Below are positions 47,331 through 56,443 of a stretch of DNA of 64,000 nucleotides, piece by piece. Below the pieces are notes generated by a model. That model did not search any database and was not told where the DNA came from. It saw only the letters and a list, made by a program, of their open reading frames with translations. Source of the stretch: Stanieria cyanosphaera PCC 7437 (GTDB lineage: Bacteria > Cyanobacteriota > Cyanobacteriia > Cyanobacteriales > Xenococcaceae); NCBI RefSeq assembly GCF_000317575.1, contig NC_019748.1, positions 2,186,001-2,250,000 of the forward strand, in the 5' to 3' direction. How positions within the stretch are numbered: the stretch's first letter is position 1; each line of letters begins with the position of its first letter. The position numbers were made by a program, and so were the translations under genes.

Positions 47331-48848
47331 ATGAACCAACCACCAGAACACGACGTGTTAGCAAAAATCGAAACAGGAATTTCTGGTTTTGATGTTTTTT
47401 CGGAAGGGGGATTGCCGAAAGGAAGAACAAGTTTAGTAACGGGAACTGCTGGCAGTGGTAAAACAATTTTTGCCTGTCAATTTTTAATCGAAGGTATTAA
47501 AAGAGGGCAAAACGGAGTTTTTGTAAGCTTTGAAGAATCACCAAAAATGTTGCGTAAAAATATGCGCGGGTTGGGTTGGGATATTCAAGCTTGGGAGCAA
47601 GAAGGTAAGTGGAGTTTTGTTGATGTTTCTCCTCAAGACCGTAATCTTCCTGTGGTGAGCGGTGAATATGAACTAGATCCTCTAATAACTCGCTTTATTT
47701 ATGCCATTGAACGGGTCAATGCTCAAAGAGTAGCAATGGATTCTCTGGGAGCAATTTTTAGTTATGTGCCGAATATCGGTCAAGTTCGGAGTGTTTTGTT
47801 TAAACTAGCTCAACTGCTTCGAGAAATGGAAATTACGGCAGTATTAACCTCAGAACGTACTGCTGATTATGGAGAGATTAGTCGTTATGGGATTGAAGAA
47901 TTTGTTGCCGATAATGTCATTATTCTCCGTAATTCTCTAGTTGAAGAAAAACGTCGTCGCACGATTGAAATTCTGAAGTTTCGGGGTGTATCTCATCAAC
48001 ATGGTGAGTTTCCTTTTACTATTGTCCCTGAGCAAGGAATTGTGGTAATTCCCTTTTCTACAGACGTATTAAAACGCAAATCCTCAAGAAACAGAATTAC
48101 TTCAGGCAATCAAGAACTTGATGCTATGTGTGGAGGTGGTTGGTTTGAGGGTTCAATTATTTTGGTGTCGGGTGCGACTGGTACAGGTAAAACTCTGATG
48201 GCAACAGAATTTATCAAAGGAGGCGTGAAAAACGGCGAAAAATGTTTATTATTTGCCTTTGAAGAAAGTCGAGATCAACTTTTAGGTAATGCTTTGGGTT
48301 GGGGTGTCGACTTTGAGCGGATGGAAAGAGAGAACCAACTCAAAATTGTTTGTTATTATCCAGAAATCACTGGTCTTGAATCTCATTTTGTCAAAATGAG
48401 AACACAGATTGAACAGTTTCAACCCCAAAGGATAGCAATTGATAGTATTTCTGCACTAGAAAAAGTTTCGACTCTCAAAGCTTTTCGGGAATTTTTGCTA
48501 ACTGTTAATACTATGATCAAAGAAAAAGGGATTACCTGTCTCTGTACAGCAAATACTCCAAGTTTAGTTGGTAGCGAGTCGATTACAGAATCAAATGTTT
48601 CTACTAATACAGATTTGATTGTGTTATTGCGCTACGTAGAAGTATATGGAGAAATTCGGCGAGGATTAGCTGTATTAAAAATGCGTGGTTCTAAACATGA
48701 TAAAGATATTCGGGAGTTTTTGATCGATGATCGGGGAATGCATCTAGGACAAGCTTTTCGCAATATTACAGGCATTTTGGCAGGAAATCCTAGTTTAGTA
48801 AATTCTGATGAATTAGACCGCCTCAACAACTTATTTAAAGAAACGTAA
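47331..48848 (+). CDS. kaiC3: KaiC-family circadian clock ATPase/kinase
   Basis: A 505-residue double-RecA protein. CI has Walker A GTAGSGKT and the catalytic EE in SFEESPK; CII has GATGTGKT and AFEESRDQ. The phosphorylation pair is present as Ser424-Thr425 in ESNVSTNTDLIVLL, like S431/T432 of the S. elongatus protein. The C-terminal tail is short (LAGNPSLVNSDELDRLNNLFKET) and differs from that of KaiC1, the part that binds KaiA. KaiC3 is assigned by the adjoining KaiA3-like and KaiB genes. Confidence 0.93.
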   Translation: MNQPPEHDVLAKIETGISGFDVFSEGGLPKGRTSLVTGTAGSGKTIFACQFLIEGIKRGQNGVFVSFEESPKMLRKNMRGLGWDIQAWEQEGKWSFVDVSPQDRNLPVVSGEYELDPLITRFIYAIERVNAQRVAMDSLGAIFSYVPNIGQVRSVLFKLAQLLREMEITAVLTSERTADYGEISRYGIEEFVADNVIILRNSLVEEKRRRTIEILKFRGVSHQHGEFPFTIVPEQGIVVIPFSTDVLKRKSSRNRITSGNQELDAMCGGGWFEGSIILVSGATGTGKTLMATEFIKGGVKNGEKCLLFAFEESRDQLLGNALGWGVDFERMERENQLKIVCYYPEITGLESHFVKMRTQIEQFQPQRIAIDSISALEKVSTLKAFREFLLTVNTMIKEKGITCLCTANTPSLVGSESITESNVSTNTDLIVLLRYVEVYGEIRRGLAVLKMRGSKHDKDIREFLIDDRGMHLGQAFRNITGILAGNPSLVNSDELDRLNNLFKET

Positions 48849-48872
48849 TAATTTGAGGAGGGAGTAATTAAA

Positions 48873-50780
48873 ATGAAATCAAGCGAAACACAAAATTTAA
48901 CTTCAAAATCTACTTTACCAAAGATAGAAATTTTAATCGTACAGGATTCTTACTCCTCAGCAGAAGCGATCGCATCTTTACTTATTAAAGCTGGATTTAA
49001 ATTGATTTGGCATCAAGTAAGCACTCAAGCTGATTATCTTGCTCATTTAAGTCGTGATCTTGATTTGATTTTGGTTGATGATTGTCAGACTCAATTGCCA
49101 AGTAAAGAAGCATTAAGATTATGGGTCGAAAAAAAGCTAACCATACCTGTATTAATTATCAATGGGGAAGGTAAAATACCAGATGCAGTAGCAGCGATTA
49201 AAGCAGGAGCTAGTAATTATTTAACTAGCGCAGAAATGAAGCAATTGCCTTTAGCGGTTGAGCAAGTTTTACAAGAGCAATTTCATTTTTGTGTTCAACT
49301 AAGAAAATGTGTTCACGAAAGTGAGCAACAGCTACAAAAGCTAATTACTGAAAATGCCGATGGCATTATTGCAGTTGACGAACAAGGAATTGTTCAGTTT
49401 GTTAATCCCGCAGCACTTCAACTCTTACAAAAATCATCCACTCAGCTACTTGGCGAGTCATTCGGTTTTCCTGTAGTTAATGGAGATTATTTAGAAGTAG
49501 ATATTCCTCAAACTCAAGGACATATTTTAGTTGCCCAAATGCGTGTGAGTCAAATTCTTTGGCAAGGGACGACTGCTTATCTTGTTTCTCTGCGAGATAT
49601 TACCAAACTCAAACAAGCAGAGGAAGAAAAAGTCAAATTGTTGGCAGAAGCTCAAGCAGCTAATCGTGCTAAAGACGAATTTTTAGCAATTTTGTCTCAC
49701 GAACTAAGAACTCCTTTGAATCCAATTGTAGGATGGTCACAGCTTATTAGTGGCGGGACACTTAATCAAACTCAAATTGAGCAAGGAGTAGAAATTATTC
49801 ACCGCAACGCGATGTTGCAAGCTCAACTAATTGAAGAAATTTTAGATCTTTCTCGCATCGTTCGTGGCAAGCTGCAATTGGAAATATCAAAGGTAAATTT
49901 GAGCAAAATTGTCACTTATGCCCTTGAAAACTTGCATTTGGCAGCCCAAGCTAAATCGATTGAAATTATCACTCATTTTGAGCCAGATCTAGGTTTGGTT
50001 TACGGCGATCCTACTCGTTTACAACAAGTGATTTGGAATTTATTATCTAATGCAGTTAAATTTACTAGCGATCGCGGTAGGATAGAAATAACTCTCAAGA
50101 AGATTGGTAACACGGCGCAACTTCAAGTAACAGATAACGGCAAAGGAATTGAACCAGAATTTTTACCTTATGTGTTTGATTATTTTCGTCAGGCGGAAAA
50201 TGTTACTAGTCGAGTAGTTGGTGGACTAGGATTGGGACTAGCGATTGTTCGTCACTTAGTCGAACTGCATGGAGGTACGGTAACTGCTCACAGTGATGGT
50301 ATTGGGCAAGGTGCAACTTTTATTGTGACTCTTCCCATGATTGATAGTTGTGAGCAATCAAAGTCAGAGGGAAGTTTGTTTCGCTCTTTGAAGGATCTTA
50401 GTCAGGTCAAAGTTTTAGTGGTAGATGATGATGAAAGTTCTAGAAACTTACTAGTTGGTGTACTAAAAAATGAAGGAGCAGAAGCGATCGCTACAGCTTC
50501 GGGAAGTGATGCTTTAACCGCTATTCAAAAATCCCATCCAGATATTTTAGTCAGTGACATTGTTATGCCAGAAATGGATGGCTATCAATTAATTCAAAGA
50601 GTTAGAGAACTACCTGCCGAACAAGGAGGAAATCTAAGTGCGATCTCTTTAAGTGCTTATACTTCTTCAATTGATGCTCAACAAAGTCTAGCAGCAGGTT
50701 TTGATCTTCATCTCAATAAACCTTTAGATCTCAATAATTTTCTCAAGGTTGTCACTCAATTAGCTCAGAAAAATCTTTAA
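48873..50780 (+). CDS. Hybrid histidine kinase with N- and C-terminal receivers
   Basis: A 635-residue protein: an N-terminal receiver-like domain (about 18-135), a PAS domain (about 150-245), HisKA with His in LAILSHELRTPLNP, an ATPase domain (NAVKFT, DNGKGIEPEF, GLGLGLAIVRHL), and a C-terminal receiver (about 510-630, Asp in ILVSDIVMPEMDG, Lys in NKPLDL). It is 24 bp after kaiC with a GAGG site, so it belongs to the clock operon and is a likely input or output kinase. Confidence 0.9.
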   Translation: MKSSETQNLTSKSTLPKIEILIVQDSYSSAEAIASLLIKAGFKLIWHQVSTQADYLAHLSRDLDLILVDDCQTQLPSKEALRLWVEKKLTIPVLIINGEGKIPDAVAAIKAGASNYLTSAEMKQLPLAVEQVLQEQFHFCVQLRKCVHESEQQLQKLITENADGIIAVDEQGIVQFVNPAALQLLQKSSTQLLGESFGFPVVNGDYLEVDIPQTQGHILVAQMRVSQILWQGTTAYLVSLRDITKLKQAEEEKVKLLAEAQAANRAKDEFLAILSHELRTPLNPIVGWSQLISGGTLNQTQIEQGVEIIHRNAMLQAQLIEEILDLSRIVRGKLQLEISKVNLSKIVTYALENLHLAAQAKSIEIITHFEPDLGLVYGDPTRLQQVIWNLLSNAVKFTSDRGRIEITLKKIGNTAQLQVTDNGKGIEPEFLPYVFDYFRQAENVTSRVVGGLGLGLAIVRHLVELHGGTVTAHSDGIGQGATFIVTLPMIDSCEQSKSEGSLFRSLKDLSQVKVLVVDDDESSRNLLVGVLKNEGAEAIATASGSDALTAIQKSHPDILVSDIVMPEMDGYQLIQRVRELPAEQGGNLSAISLSAYTSSIDAQQSLAAGFDLHLNKPLDLNNFLKVVTQLAQKNL

Positions 50781-50782
50781 TT

Positions 50783-50811
50783 GTATAGGGGAATTCATGA
50801 ATTCCCTCTAC
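50783..50811. repeat. 29-bp GTAT...CTAC palindrome
   Basis: Near-perfect palindrome with AGGGGAATTCATGAATTCCCT centre, between the convergent hybrid kinase and htrA genes. It may serve as a shared terminator. Same AATTCATGAATT core as those at 42583 and 53335. Confidence 0.65.
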
Positions 50812-50824
50812 TGAATGTGCAGAA

Positions 50825-52045
50825 TTATCTAGGGTAAGCGGGATCGAGCGGTAAAGATTGAGGAATGACAGCTATGGCCACGTTTTTGCCTTCTCGGTCT
50901 AGCTCTAATTGCATTTTATGACCAACCCCATTGCGGTCTAGTAATTGTTGTAAGGTGTCAGCTTTTGTAATAGATTGACCATCAATTCCGACAATCACAT
51001 CTCCGACATGAAGTCTTGCTGCTGATGCGGGGGAATCAGGTTGAACTGTCACAATGAGAAGTCCATGATCTTGATTAACTCTTTGTTTACGATTGGGAAT
51101 TTGATTTAATCTATGTTTGATTTCTGGAGTTAAAGCAACCATTTCAATCCCAATATAAGGATGTTCTACTTTTCCTGTGGAAATCAATTGTTGAGCAATA
51201 TTTTGAGCCGTATTAATAGGAATCGCAAAACCAAGTCCTTGAGTGCCACCAATAATGGCTGTATTGACACCAATTACTTCTCCTTGGGCATTGAGTAAAG
51301 GACCTCCCGAATTACCTGGATTGATTGCTGCATCAGTTTGCAGAAAACCAATTCGTTTATCTGCAATGCCGATATCACGACTGAAACGATGAGTAGCACT
51401 GATCACACCTACCGTAACCGTTTCTTGTAAACCTAAAGGATTGCCAATTGCGATCGCCCATTGTCCCTGTTCCACGCGATCGCTATCTCCAATTTTCACA
51501 GTAGGTAAATCTGTTGCTTCTACCTTAACTACAGCTATATCAGTAACAGGATCTTTTCCTAACACTTCACCATTCAAAAGACGACCATCTTGAAACGAAA
51601 CTGTCACCTCATCAGCTTGGTTGACTACATGAGCATTAGTTAAAATTAGACCGTTAGGATCGATGACAAAACCAGAACCCAGTCCCCGTAAAGTTGGTTG
51701 AGAAGGCAAATTTCCTGGTTGTCTACCAAAGAAAGGAGGTAAAAATACACCATCTAAAGCACGAGAAACATTAACTTGAACTACGGCAGGTTCAACTGCT
51801 TTACTAACAGTAGTTACAAAGTTTGCTTGTTGAGTTGGCGATGGAATTGAATTTTGATCGAGAATAATTTCTGGTGTTACTTCTTTAATTGATTCCAATT
51901 GTTTTGATGATGCTGATTCAGCTTTTGCTGTTGGGGGATTAAGAATAACTAAACCCAGACTAATAATTATTGTTAATAAATAAATAATTAGATGACGATG
52001 CCAGTTCTTGCGATCGGCGATGAAGTATTTTGGTGCAATGCTCAT
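50825..52045 (-). CDS. HtrA/Deg family serine protease
   Basis: A 406-residue exported protease from the ATG at 52045 (GAGGAAAAA site upstream; a TTG 21 bp earlier is less likely). A hydrophobic helix at about 17-38 ends at AKAES. The trypsin-like domain has His in LTNAHVV, Asp in TDIAVVKV and Ser in GNSGGPLL. One PDZ domain follows (about 300-395, VQPDSPASAARLHVGDVIVGI). It degrades or refolds damaged envelope proteins. HhoA, HhoB and HtrA cannot be told apart here. Confidence 0.92.
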   Translation of the reverse strand: MSIAPKYFIADRKNWHRHLIIYLLTIIISLGLVILNPPTAKAESASSKQLESIKEVTPEIILDQNSIPSPTQQANFVTTVSKAVEPAVVQVNVSRALDGVFLPPFFGRQPGNLPSQPTLRGLGSGFVIDPNGLILTNAHVVNQADEVTVSFQDGRLLNGEVLGKDPVTDIAVVKVEATDLPTVKIGDSDRVEQGQWAIAIGNPLGLQETVTVGVISATHRFSRDIGIADKRIGFLQTDAAINPGNSGGPLLNAQGEVIGVNTAIIGGTQGLGFAIPINTAQNIAQQLISTGKVEHPYIGIEMVALTPEIKHRLNQIPNRKQRVNQDHGLLIVTVQPDSPASAARLHVGDVIVGIDGQSITKADTLQQLLDRNGVGHKMQLELDREGKNVAIAVIPQSLPLDPAYPR

Positions 52046-52467
52046 CAAATAAATTTTTCCTCTCAAACTTGTAGTTATTTATCTGCACTCAACTACGCAG
52101 TTTGACAAGGATTTTTATTTAATTAATCTTGCTAGAGTTATAAATTTTCATCTAAGTTTTAAAGCTAGCCAAATTTTTTGTTTGTAAAAAAATATTAATA
52201 TTCTTAATTAAACCAATAATAATCTTAAAAAACATATATTTTAGCCGAATATTTGGCTGATTTTTAGTGCTTATTTTAAGAGTAAAACTTAAGTTCTTGA
52301 ATAAAAATAGAAACTATTAAAACAATTATTAATTTTATTTAGTAATTATTGATGCAAATTAATTGATAAAATTACATAATTAATTTAGTTATAACTTTTG
52401 ATAGAGATTGTTCTTCTAAAAAGTAAATAGGATGGTTGTGAATACTAAAACGAAGGAATAGTTAATC
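52046..52467. other. AT-rich intergenic region
   Basis: A 422-bp region, divergent, with runs of A and T. A short self-complementary stretch AGCCGAATATTTGGCT (52243-52258) is followed by GATTTTTAG and could form a hairpin. No ORF. Confidence 0.4.
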
Positions 52468-52749
52468 ATGAAAGGTCAAATGTGTTGGCTTCTTAATCGG
52501 GACAATAACACAAAAATAATTCTTCATTTACGCGAATATGCCTATCAATCTTGGCGACCTTATACCTCATATTCTCAATATTCAGTACCAGACTATCCAG
52601 TCCCTGGAGGTTCAAAAGGTTGGGCAACTTATCAAAAATTACGAGAAGCAGGTTGGACTTTAGTCAAAGGCGATCGCGCTTATCAAGAGGAAACACCTCG
52701 GGCTTATTCTATTTCTGAATTTGCTGCAAATTCTGTAAATAAAAACTAG
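52468..52749 (+). CDS. Small conserved protein of unknown function (93 aa)
   Basis: A 93-residue soluble protein rich in Tyr, Ser and Trp (QSWRPYTSYSQYSVPDYPVPGG, then WATYQKLREAGWTLVKGDRAY). A GAAGGA site lies 13 nt before ATG. The closing KLREAGWTL...GDRAYQEE segment looks like a small nucleic-acid or sugar-binding fold, but this is only an impression. A cyanobacterial hypothetical. Confidence 0.55.
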   Translation: MKGQMCWLLNRDNNTKIILHLREYAYQSWRPYTSYSQYSVPDYPVPGGSKGWATYQKLREAGWTLVKGDRAYQEETPRAYSISEFAANSVNKN

Positions 52750-53020
52750 ATTACCTAGTAGTTAACAATCTTTATTTATACTGGCAAAGTATGTTAAATA
52801 ATTAGCCCATAGAATCAAGTTTGATCTAAATTGTTTTGTCTAGACAATTAATAAACGAGCAAAAATAAACAAATTTAATCAGGTTTTAATTAAGGAATAA
52901 TAACAATCTTAAAAATTATTAAAAGAAACAATAGTTATTAATTGGCTCAAAGCCTAAATCAACTAGGTAAAACTTTATTTTGTGTCCGAGTAAATCATTA
53001 TTAAGTGGTGGGTGAGATTG

Positions 53021-53248
53021 ATGTGGAGTAATTGTCTTAATAAACCAAAATTTGAGCAAGAGCAAAACGTTAGTTTTCTTGGGGGAACGGGAACAATTAA
53101 AAGTCGTCATCAAGAAGCTAATATGTGGACTTATACTGTTGAAATGAGTATGGGTTTAGAGCCAGATTTTGGTCGAGTAGGTGCAGAAACAACTATTGTT
53201 TTGGATGAAAGAGAGATTCATGAAGTATTAACCAGCAATTATTATTAA
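53021..53248 (+). CDS. Small SH3-like conserved protein (75 aa)
   Basis: A 75-residue protein: MWSNCLNKPKFEQEQNVSFLGG, then GTGTIKSRHQEANMWTYTVEM and GRVGAETTIVLDEREI. The beta-strand pattern with turn GGTGTIKS suggests a small SH3-like barrel known in cyanobacteria. An in-frame GTG at 53012 is an alternative start. Independent of its neighbours; function unknown. Confidence 0.55.
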   Translation: MWSNCLNKPKFEQEQNVSFLGGTGTIKSRHQEANMWTYTVEMSMGLEPDFGRVGAETTIVLDEREIHEVLTSNYY

Positions 53249-53334
53249 AATATTTCAATCGAGAGTGTTGCTGATGAATAAGCATAAAAACTGATATAGC
53301 ACTACGGTTTTTGGTTATCAAATCAGATTTTTCT

Positions 53335-53362
53335 GTAGAGATAATTCATGAATTATCTCTAT
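53335..53362. repeat. 28-bp GTAG...CTAT palindrome
   Basis: GTAGAGATAATTCA followed by an almost exact reverse complement. Between the small SH3-like gene and the convergent gghA. The remainder of this 242-bp gap shows nothing else. Confidence 0.65.
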
Positions 53363-53490
53363 GGTTCGTGTTTGATCCTAATCTTTATTCGTAATGCCAT
53401 ACAGTATTTTTTAGCTTCTAAGACTAAGTTGCAGTAAAAAGTATAATTCAGCAACGCCTTAAATTTAAATTAATTTAAGACAATTTAAAC

Positions 53491-55932
53491 TTAAAAACGC
53501 TTTAACAATAATGCTTGACTAATACCTAATTCAAAGCAACTTAAATCAGATAAATCTTTTTCCTTATTTAATCCTGGTGAAGTTAAAGCTACTTGCCACT
53601 CTTTTAAATCTAGTTGTAACCAATCTCCTAAAGTAACAGTAGTTGCTTCTCCCTCCAGGTTAGCTACAAAAGCAATGGCTTCAGTTGGATGATTAGGATT
53701 TGTCCGAACTCCATAAAAAATAGTATTTTCTTCTGAACTAATTTTATTAAAGCGGTCTTGAGGAGTTAAATTTTCTCTTAACCAAAGATGTTGTTGTCGA
53801 AAACGACGGAGTGTCAAATTAAACTTTGTTTGTTCGGAATTGAGGTGGGTTTCGTAATGGGAAATATTGCAGACATGATAACAATCTTCCATAAACATTA
53901 AAGCGAAGGTTTTTAAACGCTCTACATCGAGTTTTTTGAGGAATCGAACCATATTTGCTCGACGCAGTTCAGTTAAAGGCGCAATCTCAGTAATGCAATG
54001 ACTATCCGCACAGCTTTTGAGAACTTCGACTACTTGATCCAAGTTGCAATCACATTGAACCATCAGCAAATTTAATGCTTTACCAAATTCCTGTAGTTGC
54101 TTGAGTTGTTTAAATCCTAGAGATTTGAGTCTACTAAAAAACTGAGGTTGCTGATAAATTGAAGGCTTAATACTCCAGTTTAAAAAACCAATTTCTTCTG
54201 AAACTACCTTAACTCCGTATCGCTCATCAGTATTACGAAAAAACATCCAGGGAGCGTGCATAGTAGCATTGATAAAATCCATTGGTAATCCTGGACTAAA
54301 ACCATACACCCAAAGAGTCACCGCAGGATTGTCGTAGGCATTGTGTAGTACTTCTGATAAAGTTTTACCTAAACTCCAATTAATCGGTTTTTCTAAATCT
54401 ACTTGATTGCCCCGACGTACAGTATCATGATTAGCACAACCAGTAATCCAGCGATCGCCTATCTGCATCACTTCACAAACTCGACTCCATTTTCGTTCCC
54501 AAAATCCTTTTAAAGCAGGGGTATTATGAGCAAAAATCAGAGGTCCCCATTGATAAGATTCGGGTTTAAGTTCGATTAATTCTCGATAACGGGAGGTTTC
54601 TTCCCAACCTTCTTCGGGCCAAGGACGACCATCTTCAAAGATAGTAAAGAGCAACCTTTGATTGCCATTAATTTCTTGAACAATATCACTCATTGCCAGT
54701 AAATAGGCATCATCCTGTTCTACTTTGCCAGAGAGAGGATTAAAAAAGCGAAAATCTTGTCCACCATCAACCCGAATTCCATCAGCCCCAGTATTAATTT
54801 TGCGTCGCTGCATTTCTAATAAAATTGCTCTTACGATGGGTAACTGGTGGTTTAAATCTTGACCATACATATTTGGTCCTTTGAGAAACTGACGAGAAAT
54901 CAGTAACTCAGATTGATTATCGGCATGACCATAAACTAAATCATAAATAACTTGAATTGCTCCTGTGGGAAAATTATGCACTGTAGCGAGAAAATCGACT
55001 AATTCATCGGGACGCAAACTACCCAATAAAGTCGAATTAGTTGCACTAGAACCCAGAATAGGAACATCATAACCCCAGTCTTGAGTGTGGGGTTTACTCA
55101 ATTCAATTTGAACTAAATCTTCTTCCTTCTCTTCACAGACAAAAGAGAAAAACTCACTTTCAGGACTATACTCATCTCGAAATTCGATAGTCGGTTCAAT
55201 AGGTAAAAATTGAATCGCATCGTAACCAAGATAATTTTCTTCTGCTGAAGTAAGAGGTTGATGATTAGTTATTTTCTCAGCAATACGCTGATAAATTCGA
55301 GTTAATCCCTCAAAAGTGCCTTCAGCCGATGCCGTACCAACATGAATTTGCAAAATATTACTCGGATCGCCAACCCGAGGCACATCTCCCTCTCCTTGAA
55401 TTCCCGTTCGTGAAAAATAATCTAAATCTAAGCGATTAGCTTGTAAACTATCCAGATCGTAAAGTTCGGCAGGAGCAAAAATTCCGTAGGGTAAAGAATA
55501 GGGAACAATATCTCTAATTGTTTGTAATTGCTCATTTCGGTCAATGTAGCGCAACCAATAAAAAGAACCAGCTTGTTCTCGATTACCTGCCCGCATTCCT
55601 GAGACTACACCCCAAAGATATTCTCCTTGTTGTTGCAGATAAACGCGATCGCGCTTAAAGGTAATTCTTTGTTCTTTAGCACGCCAATCAATCTGTTCTA
55701 AAGGAGTTAAAACTTCTAGATATACTTCTACTACTTCTCCTGTTAAAGAAGGAGTCCAAAAACCAATTTCTGTTAAACCATTGCCTAAATAATGCGCTCC
55801 TAATTTTTTAACGAGTGCTTGTGCTTTTTCCAAATACGTAGCAGATGAGGCTGCAATTTCTGCTGCCCAATCTAGCAGTTGTTGGGTCTTTTCTTCAACT
55901 AGACTGATTGATTTTTCGCTGTTGCTGATCAC
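53491..55932 (-). CDS. gghA: Glucosylglycerol hydrolase
   Basis: An 813-residue GH13-type enzyme matching cyanobacterial GghA, which splits the osmolyte glucosylglycerol when salt falls. Catalytic elements: the Asp in GADGIRVDGGQDF, the acid Glu in TIFEDGRPWPEEGW and the HD pair in GCANHDTVRRG. The N-terminal domain begins with LVKKLGAHYLGNGLTEIGFWTPSL. The large size and its position back to back with ggpS support the call over a generic amylase. Confidence 0.88.
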   Translation of the reverse strand: MISNSEKSISLVEEKTQQLLDWAAEIAASSATYLEKAQALVKKLGAHYLGNGLTEIGFWTPSLTGEVVEVYLEVLTPLEQIDWRAKEQRITFKRDRVYLQQQGEYLWGVVSGMRAGNREQAGSFYWLRYIDRNEQLQTIRDIVPYSLPYGIFAPAELYDLDSLQANRLDLDYFSRTGIQGEGDVPRVGDPSNILQIHVGTASAEGTFEGLTRIYQRIAEKITNHQPLTSAEENYLGYDAIQFLPIEPTIEFRDEYSPESEFFSFVCEEKEEDLVQIELSKPHTQDWGYDVPILGSSATNSTLLGSLRPDELVDFLATVHNFPTGAIQVIYDLVYGHADNQSELLISRQFLKGPNMYGQDLNHQLPIVRAILLEMQRRKINTGADGIRVDGGQDFRFFNPLSGKVEQDDAYLLAMSDIVQEINGNQRLLFTIFEDGRPWPEEGWEETSRYRELIELKPESYQWGPLIFAHNTPALKGFWERKWSRVCEVMQIGDRWITGCANHDTVRRGNQVDLEKPINWSLGKTLSEVLHNAYDNPAVTLWVYGFSPGLPMDFINATMHAPWMFFRNTDERYGVKVVSEEIGFLNWSIKPSIYQQPQFFSRLKSLGFKQLKQLQEFGKALNLLMVQCDCNLDQVVEVLKSCADSHCITEIAPLTELRRANMVRFLKKLDVERLKTFALMFMEDCYHVCNISHYETHLNSEQTKFNLTLRRFRQQHLWLRENLTPQDRFNKISSEENTIFYGVRTNPNHPTEAIAFVANLEGEATTVTLGDWLQLDLKEWQVALTSPGLNKEKDLSDLSCFELGISQALLLKRF

Positions 55933-56443
55933 AGATACTAAATCTTAATTACTTATGTTTGATTGATTATCAGTTTTACATATTTGTCAAGATCGTGTTA
56001 ATATACCGAAAGTTTTATGTAGAGTGTGTTAATCAAATTTATTTACGCATAAAACATTTGGCAAGTTCTTAAAGCGTACATATTTATTGTTTTGACTCAA
56101 GTTAATTAACTTACTAGCAGGTTAAAACTTGGGTTAAATAAGCTAATTATTGCAGATTTCAAAGGAATAACTTTGTTTTTAAAAAATTTCCAACTGCCGT
56201 TAATTAAAAAGCAAAAGAGCAACAATGATTGTTTGCTTAGAATCAATTTAATTTTAACTAAATTACTATAACCATTAAAATTCTGGGCAAACTTGTGTCT
56301 TGCCTTTTTTAAATCAAGATTGAGTTTAACTAAACTATTACTATTGGTTTAATTCAATCTAATCAAAAAAATGGGCTATGCCCAAGTGCGATCGTTGGTT
56401 TAATTGCTTCAATCAATCCTTACACACTATCTGATCATTAATT
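55933..56443. other. Divergent regulatory region gghA / ggpS
   Basis: A 511-bp AT-rich region. In Synechocystis a small regulator ORF (ggpR) precedes ggpS; I found no ORF longer than about 10 codons with a plausible start here. A hairpin-like GGGCTATGCCC (56373-56383) lies about 60 bp before ggpS. Salt-dependent control is expected but no site is identified. Confidence 0.45.

Noticed and set aside
46066-48848. Canonical KaiABC (KaiA1B1C1) locus
   Set aside because: The first protein has a genuine receiver domain with phospho-Asp, unlike KaiA, and the KaiC tail and KaiB length differ from the standard set.
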